Origin: Bacillus sp. Marseille-Q1617
GTDB taxonomy: Bacteria; Bacillota; Bacilli; Bacillales; Bacillaceae_B
Length of the DNA stretch: 64,000 bases
Assembly (NCBI RefSeq): GCF_903645295.1
Contig: NZ_CAHJXM010000001.1
Span: 806,001 to 870,000 of the forward strand
Direction of reading: 5' to 3'
A program made the position numbers and the translations under genes. Of this stretch, positions 61,488 to 64,000 are shown one piece after another (within the stretch, counting starts at the first letter, position 1; the number at the start of each line of letters is the position of its first letter). The notes under the pieces are model-generated. The model searched no databases, had not been told where the DNA came from, and worked only from the letters and a program-made list of their open reading frames with translations.

Positions 61488-61874
61488 TTGGTGTTAAATC
61501 CTGATAGTATGAAGCCGATTTATGTGCAGGTCGCGGAGTGGATCGAAACGGAAATTCTCGGGGGGAACATTGAGTGCGACCAAAAGGTTTATTCACAGTA
61601 TCAATTGGCAGAGATGTTTAACATCAATCCGGCAACGGCCGCGAAGGGAATCAATTTGCTTGCGGATGAACAGATCTTATATAAAAAGCGGGGACTCGGT
61701 ATGTTTGTGGCGCCGGAGGCAAGAAACATCATTCTTAAAAATAGAAAGAATACGAAGCTTAACGGGTTGGTGGCCGACCTTGCAAAAGAAGCCGTTCAAT
61801 TGAACGTCGACGAGGAGGAACTGATCGCCATGATCAGGGAAATGCACCGGAAGGAAAAGGGGGAAACGTCATGA
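61488..61874 (+). CDS. YtrA-type GntR regulator
   Basis: A 128-residue GntR regulator of the short YtrA type. The HTH has PIYVQVAEWIETEILGG (about 10-26) and YQLAEMFNINPATAAKGINLL (about 37-57). TTG at 61488 has AAAGGTGG seven bases upstream; GTG at 61491 is the alternative. It probably represses its own ABC operon via the inverted repeat at 61434. Overlaps the next gene by ATGA. Confidence 0.85.
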   Translation: MVLNPDSMKPIYVQVAEWIETEILGGNIECDQKVYSQYQLAEMFNINPATAAKGINLLADEQILYKKRGLGMFVAPEARNIILKNRKNTKLNGLVADLAKEAVQLNVDEEELIAMIREMHRKEKGETS

Positions 61875-62773
61875 ACGTTGTGGTGTGTAAGGGTTTATCA
61901 AAGCAATATGGCAGTCATAAGGCACTGAACGATTTGAGTTTTACATTACCGGAAAATAAGATCACGGGATTGATTGGAAGGAACGGAGCGGGAAAAACGA
62001 CACTGTTAAAAATCATCGCGGGTTTTCTTCATCATGGTTCAGGGGACATACGTGTGTTTTCGGAAAGTCCCTTTAATAATTTGAAAGTATCCGCCAACAC
62101 CATCTTTATCGATAATGAATTGAGTTTTTCCAGCGGGTTGACGCTGTTTGAATTGCTTGAAACAGCGGGAAGCTTTTATCCGAATTGGGACAGCGAACTT
62201 GCTCACCGCCTCTTTTCATACTTTTCATTCAATCCTAATCATTATCATGGCAATCTTTCCAAGGGAATGAGGAGTACGTTCAATATGATCATCGGCCTTG
62301 CCGCCCGCTGCCCGCTTACGATTTTCGATGAGCCTACGAGCGGGATGGACGCAGCCACTCGGAAAGATTTTTACCGGGCGCTTCTAAAAGAATATATCGC
62401 TCACCCGAGAACGATCATTCTGTCCAGCCATCTGCTGGGGGAAGTGGAAGATCTCTTGGAAGATGTGTTGCTGATCAAAGCGGGACAGAAGTGTCTTCAT
62501 ATGGGGATTGAAAAGCTGAAGGAATATGCCATCGGTGTCCGGGGGAAGACGGGATCTGTTACGAAATGGCTGGGAGATATCGACCCCATTCATGTGCAGG
62601 ATATGGGGGCAGGGATGACCTATGCCGTCATAAAAAATGACCGTTTCTGTGAAGAACTCGAGGATGCCAAAGCTTCAGGACTTGAGTTGACGCCTGTATC
62701 GGCTGAAGATATATGCAGTTACTTGACCAGTCAATCAAAAGGGGGGATCGACGATGTATTTAGCAGAAGTTAA
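61871..62773 (+). CDS. ABC transporter ATPase
   Basis: A 300-residue ABC ATPase. Walker A is GRNGAGKTT (about 36-44), the signature is LSKGMRS (about 133-139) and Walker B LTIFDEPTSGMD. The C-terminal about 80 residues are an extra domain typical of YtrB-type exporters. It should drive export with the next permease, probably of a cell-wall-active compound. Starts in the GntR stop; overlaps the permease by 20 bases. Confidence 0.88.
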   Translation: MNVVVCKGLSKQYGSHKALNDLSFTLPENKITGLIGRNGAGKTTLLKIIAGFLHHGSGDIRVFSESPFNNLKVSANTIFIDNELSFSSGLTLFELLETAGSFYPNWDSELAHRLFSYFSFNPNHYHGNLSKGMRSTFNMIIGLAARCPLTIFDEPTSGMDAATRKDFYRALLKEYIAHPRTIILSSHLLGEVEDLLEDVLLIKAGQKCLHMGIEKLKEYAIGVRGKTGSVTKWLGDIDPIHVQDMGAGMTYAVIKNDRFCEELEDAKASGLELTPVSAEDICSYLTSQSKGGIDDVFSRS

Positions 62774-63497
62774 AGCTTGGGATGTCGTGAAAAAACAATA
62801 CCGCTACAAACTGAAATCCTATTTTGGCGTATTTACTTCTCTGGTTGTCATCCAGCTTCTCGCCGTTTTCTTCTCGTTTAACGGGACCGGGATGAGCGGC
62901 GGATCATCGGGGACCCTTGATTATGAAGTTCATTATTTTACAAGTGATATCATCCAGGTTTTCATGATGCTCTGGGCATTCATTTCGGCAATCATCATTA
63001 CGACGAAAGCTTACCGATACGATGATTATGCTTTTGTGACGAACCGGAGGATCAGTCATTACTCCAATATGCTGTTTCTCTTTTCGGCAAGTGTATTTGC
63101 GGGTGTCACGGTGTATCTGTCCACCCATCTGTTCAAATGGATCACCTACATGGTGAAAGATCAATCTACAATCATGGTTGATTCTTTGACAGGGATGGGA
63201 TTAGTGACCGGTACAGCAGCATCGATCCTGTACATTTTTCTCTTTGCAAGCGCAGGTTATTTTGTAGGGATGTTGGTCCAATTTAACAAGATTTTCTCCC
63301 TCCTTTTGCCGGTTATGTTTGTTGGAGCGTTGATCCTTGACGGGTTGACCGGGAATCCGACTTTACTTGTGAACGCAGGAACATTCTTTGGGTCGGAAAC
63401 CTCCTTCATTATCTTTCTTATTAAAATCCTGGGAGTGTCGTTCCTTTTACTTCTGGGAAGCATGGGAGTTTCAAACCGAATGGAGGTAAGAAAATGA
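62754..63497 (+). CDS. ABC transporter permease
   Basis: A 247-residue protein with six membrane segments (about 23-40, 60-80, 105-125, 143-165, 177-197, 220-240). It starts before the ATPase stop and its own stop overlaps the next ATG (ATGA at 63494). It would form the channel of the YtrB-type exporter. Confidence 0.83.
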   Translation: MYLAEVKAWDVVKKQYRYKLKSYFGVFTSLVVIQLLAVFFSFNGTGMSGGSSGTLDYEVHYFTSDIIQVFMMLWAFISAIIITTKAYRYDDYAFVTNRRISHYSNMLFLFSASVFAGVTVYLSTHLFKWITYMVKDQSTIMVDSLTGMGLVTGTAASILYIFLFASAGYFVGMLVQFNKIFSLLLPVMFVGALILDGLTGNPTLLVNAGTFFGSETSFIIFLIKILGVSFLLLLGSMGVSNRMEVRK

Positions 63498-64000
63498 GTA
63501 TGTTGTTGATGTTTTTGCCTATCTTTATCATTCTCGCTCTTGTAGCGGGAGTAGGGACATTCATGGTCAAGGCGAGCCGCAGAAAAAGGGTCGGCTCAAA
63601 GAAGACCAGGTGGGTGATCGGCGGCTACACACTCGTCCTGCTTGTGGCTGCCATTGTTTCATCCAGTGTGCTTCCTGATAATGGGGAAGGGCTTAAAACA
63701 GTTTCAGCTGTAGAAATGAAAAGGATTGAGAGTGAGCAAATGAGAGTGTTGGATGCCGCTCATTCAGGAACACTTGAAAGTGTTGGTATTGATGGTGTCT
63801 ATACAGAGAAAAAAAGCTGGTCATTTCCGTATGACCAGCCAAAGTTGGACATTACCCATTTAGATGAAGAGGCGTCCACCGTGATGGTCTTTGTGGAAAA
63901 GAAGGTAAGTGATGATGGTGTCATCGAAGCCGTACACTTCACAGGGAACATATTCATCGATGGGATGGATATGACCGACAAAAAATCATCCCCGATATTG
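63494..64000 (+). CDS. Membrane-anchored protein, incomplete at the window end
   Basis: The frame is open from ATG 63494 through base 64000, 169 codons, so the gene runs past the window. Two membrane segments (LLMFLPIFIILALVAGVGTF and VIGGYTLVLLVAAIVSSSVL) precede an extracytoplasmic domain. It is the fourth gene of the GntR/ABC operon, coupled to the permease by ATGA. It may be an accessory subunit of the exporter. Confidence 0.7.
   Translation, partial: MSMLLMFLPIFIILALVAGVGTFMVKASRRKRVGSKKTRWVIGGYTLVLLVAAIVSSSVLPDNGEGLKTVSAVEMKRIESEQMRVLDAAHSGTLESVGIDGVYTEKKSWSFPYDQPKLDITHLDEEASTVMVFVEKKVSDDGVIEAVHFTGNIFIDGMDMTDKKSSPIL

Overview
The window is a stretch of chromosome from an endospore-forming member of the Bacillaceae. 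Several things point there: a complete tricistronic GerA/GerB/GerC-type germination receptor operon, a LysM-Gmad2 protein next to it, a ribose operon in the Bacillus order rbsRKDACB, an Spx regulator, IDEAL-domain proteins, a YtrA-type GntR/ABC operon, strong AGGAGG ribosome binding sites, frequent TTG and GTG starts, and many families typical of Bacillus relatives (DUF3231, DUF2935, DUF4256, DUF4181, DUF2651, CBO0543, DUF2207). A Rossellomorea- or Bacillus-like species would fit, but the sequence alone does not fix the genus. No rRNA, tRNA, insertion sequence, prophage or CRISPR array was seen.

Layout. 1-2.3 kb: the end of a sensor kinase, a GNAT acetyltransferase, small membrane proteins and a Nudix hydrolase. 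2.4-5.5 kb: an SgrR-like regulator divergent from an MFS transporter. 5.5-8.7 kb: an acyl-CoA thioesterase operon, a LysR regulator, a decayed copy of the MFS gene's tail and a DUF2935 gene. 9-10.3 kb: spx, an Rrf2 regulator and an IDEAL protein. 10.3-16 kb: gene-poor DNA, small membrane proteins, a DUF488 gene bracketed by two related hairpins, a YibE/YibF pair with yibF frameshifted, and a DUF218 protein. 16-26.8 kb: DUF2207, DUF3231, PhoD-like phosphatase, TsaA/TrmO-like, DinB, a second DUF2935 and ElaA-type genes. 26.9-32.7 kb: the ribose operon. 33-37.9 kb: the LysM-Gmad2 gene and germination receptor operon. 38-45.5 kb: DUF454, an L,D-transpeptidase, acetyltransferases, GrpB-like and Nudix genes. 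45.7-53 kb: a frameshifted secreted 5'-nucleotidase, an alpha/beta hydrolase, a VOC protein, an FAD dehydrogenase, and a PAP2 plus glycosyltransferase pair. 53-57.5 kb: DUF4256, a second DUF3231, a 2H phosphoesterase and a YkwC-like dehydrogenase. 57.7-64 kb: a GH13 alpha-glucosidase, an MltG-like LysM fragment protein and a GntR/ABC operon that runs off the end.

How the genes work together. The ribose operon is the clearest unit: RbsB/RbsC/RbsA import ribose, RbsD and RbsK convert it to ribose 5-phosphate, and RbsR should act at a perfect palindrome over the promoter. Two more near-copies of that site lie inside rbsK and rbsA. The Ger operon encodes a complete nutrient receptor. Spx next to an Rrf2 regulator suggests a redox-stress pair. 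The ytr-like operon has a clear operator between promoter and start.

What stands out beyond the genes is repeat biology. One family is of GC-rich palindromic hairpins (at least twelve copies, mostly at gene ends, several sharing a CGTTAA-type core). A second family is of intergenic tandem arrays with a 20-21 nt period (four arrays). I do not recognise the second family. There are also two clean single-base frameshifts and one decayed gene-end duplication. I found no strongly supported new defence or biosynthetic system.
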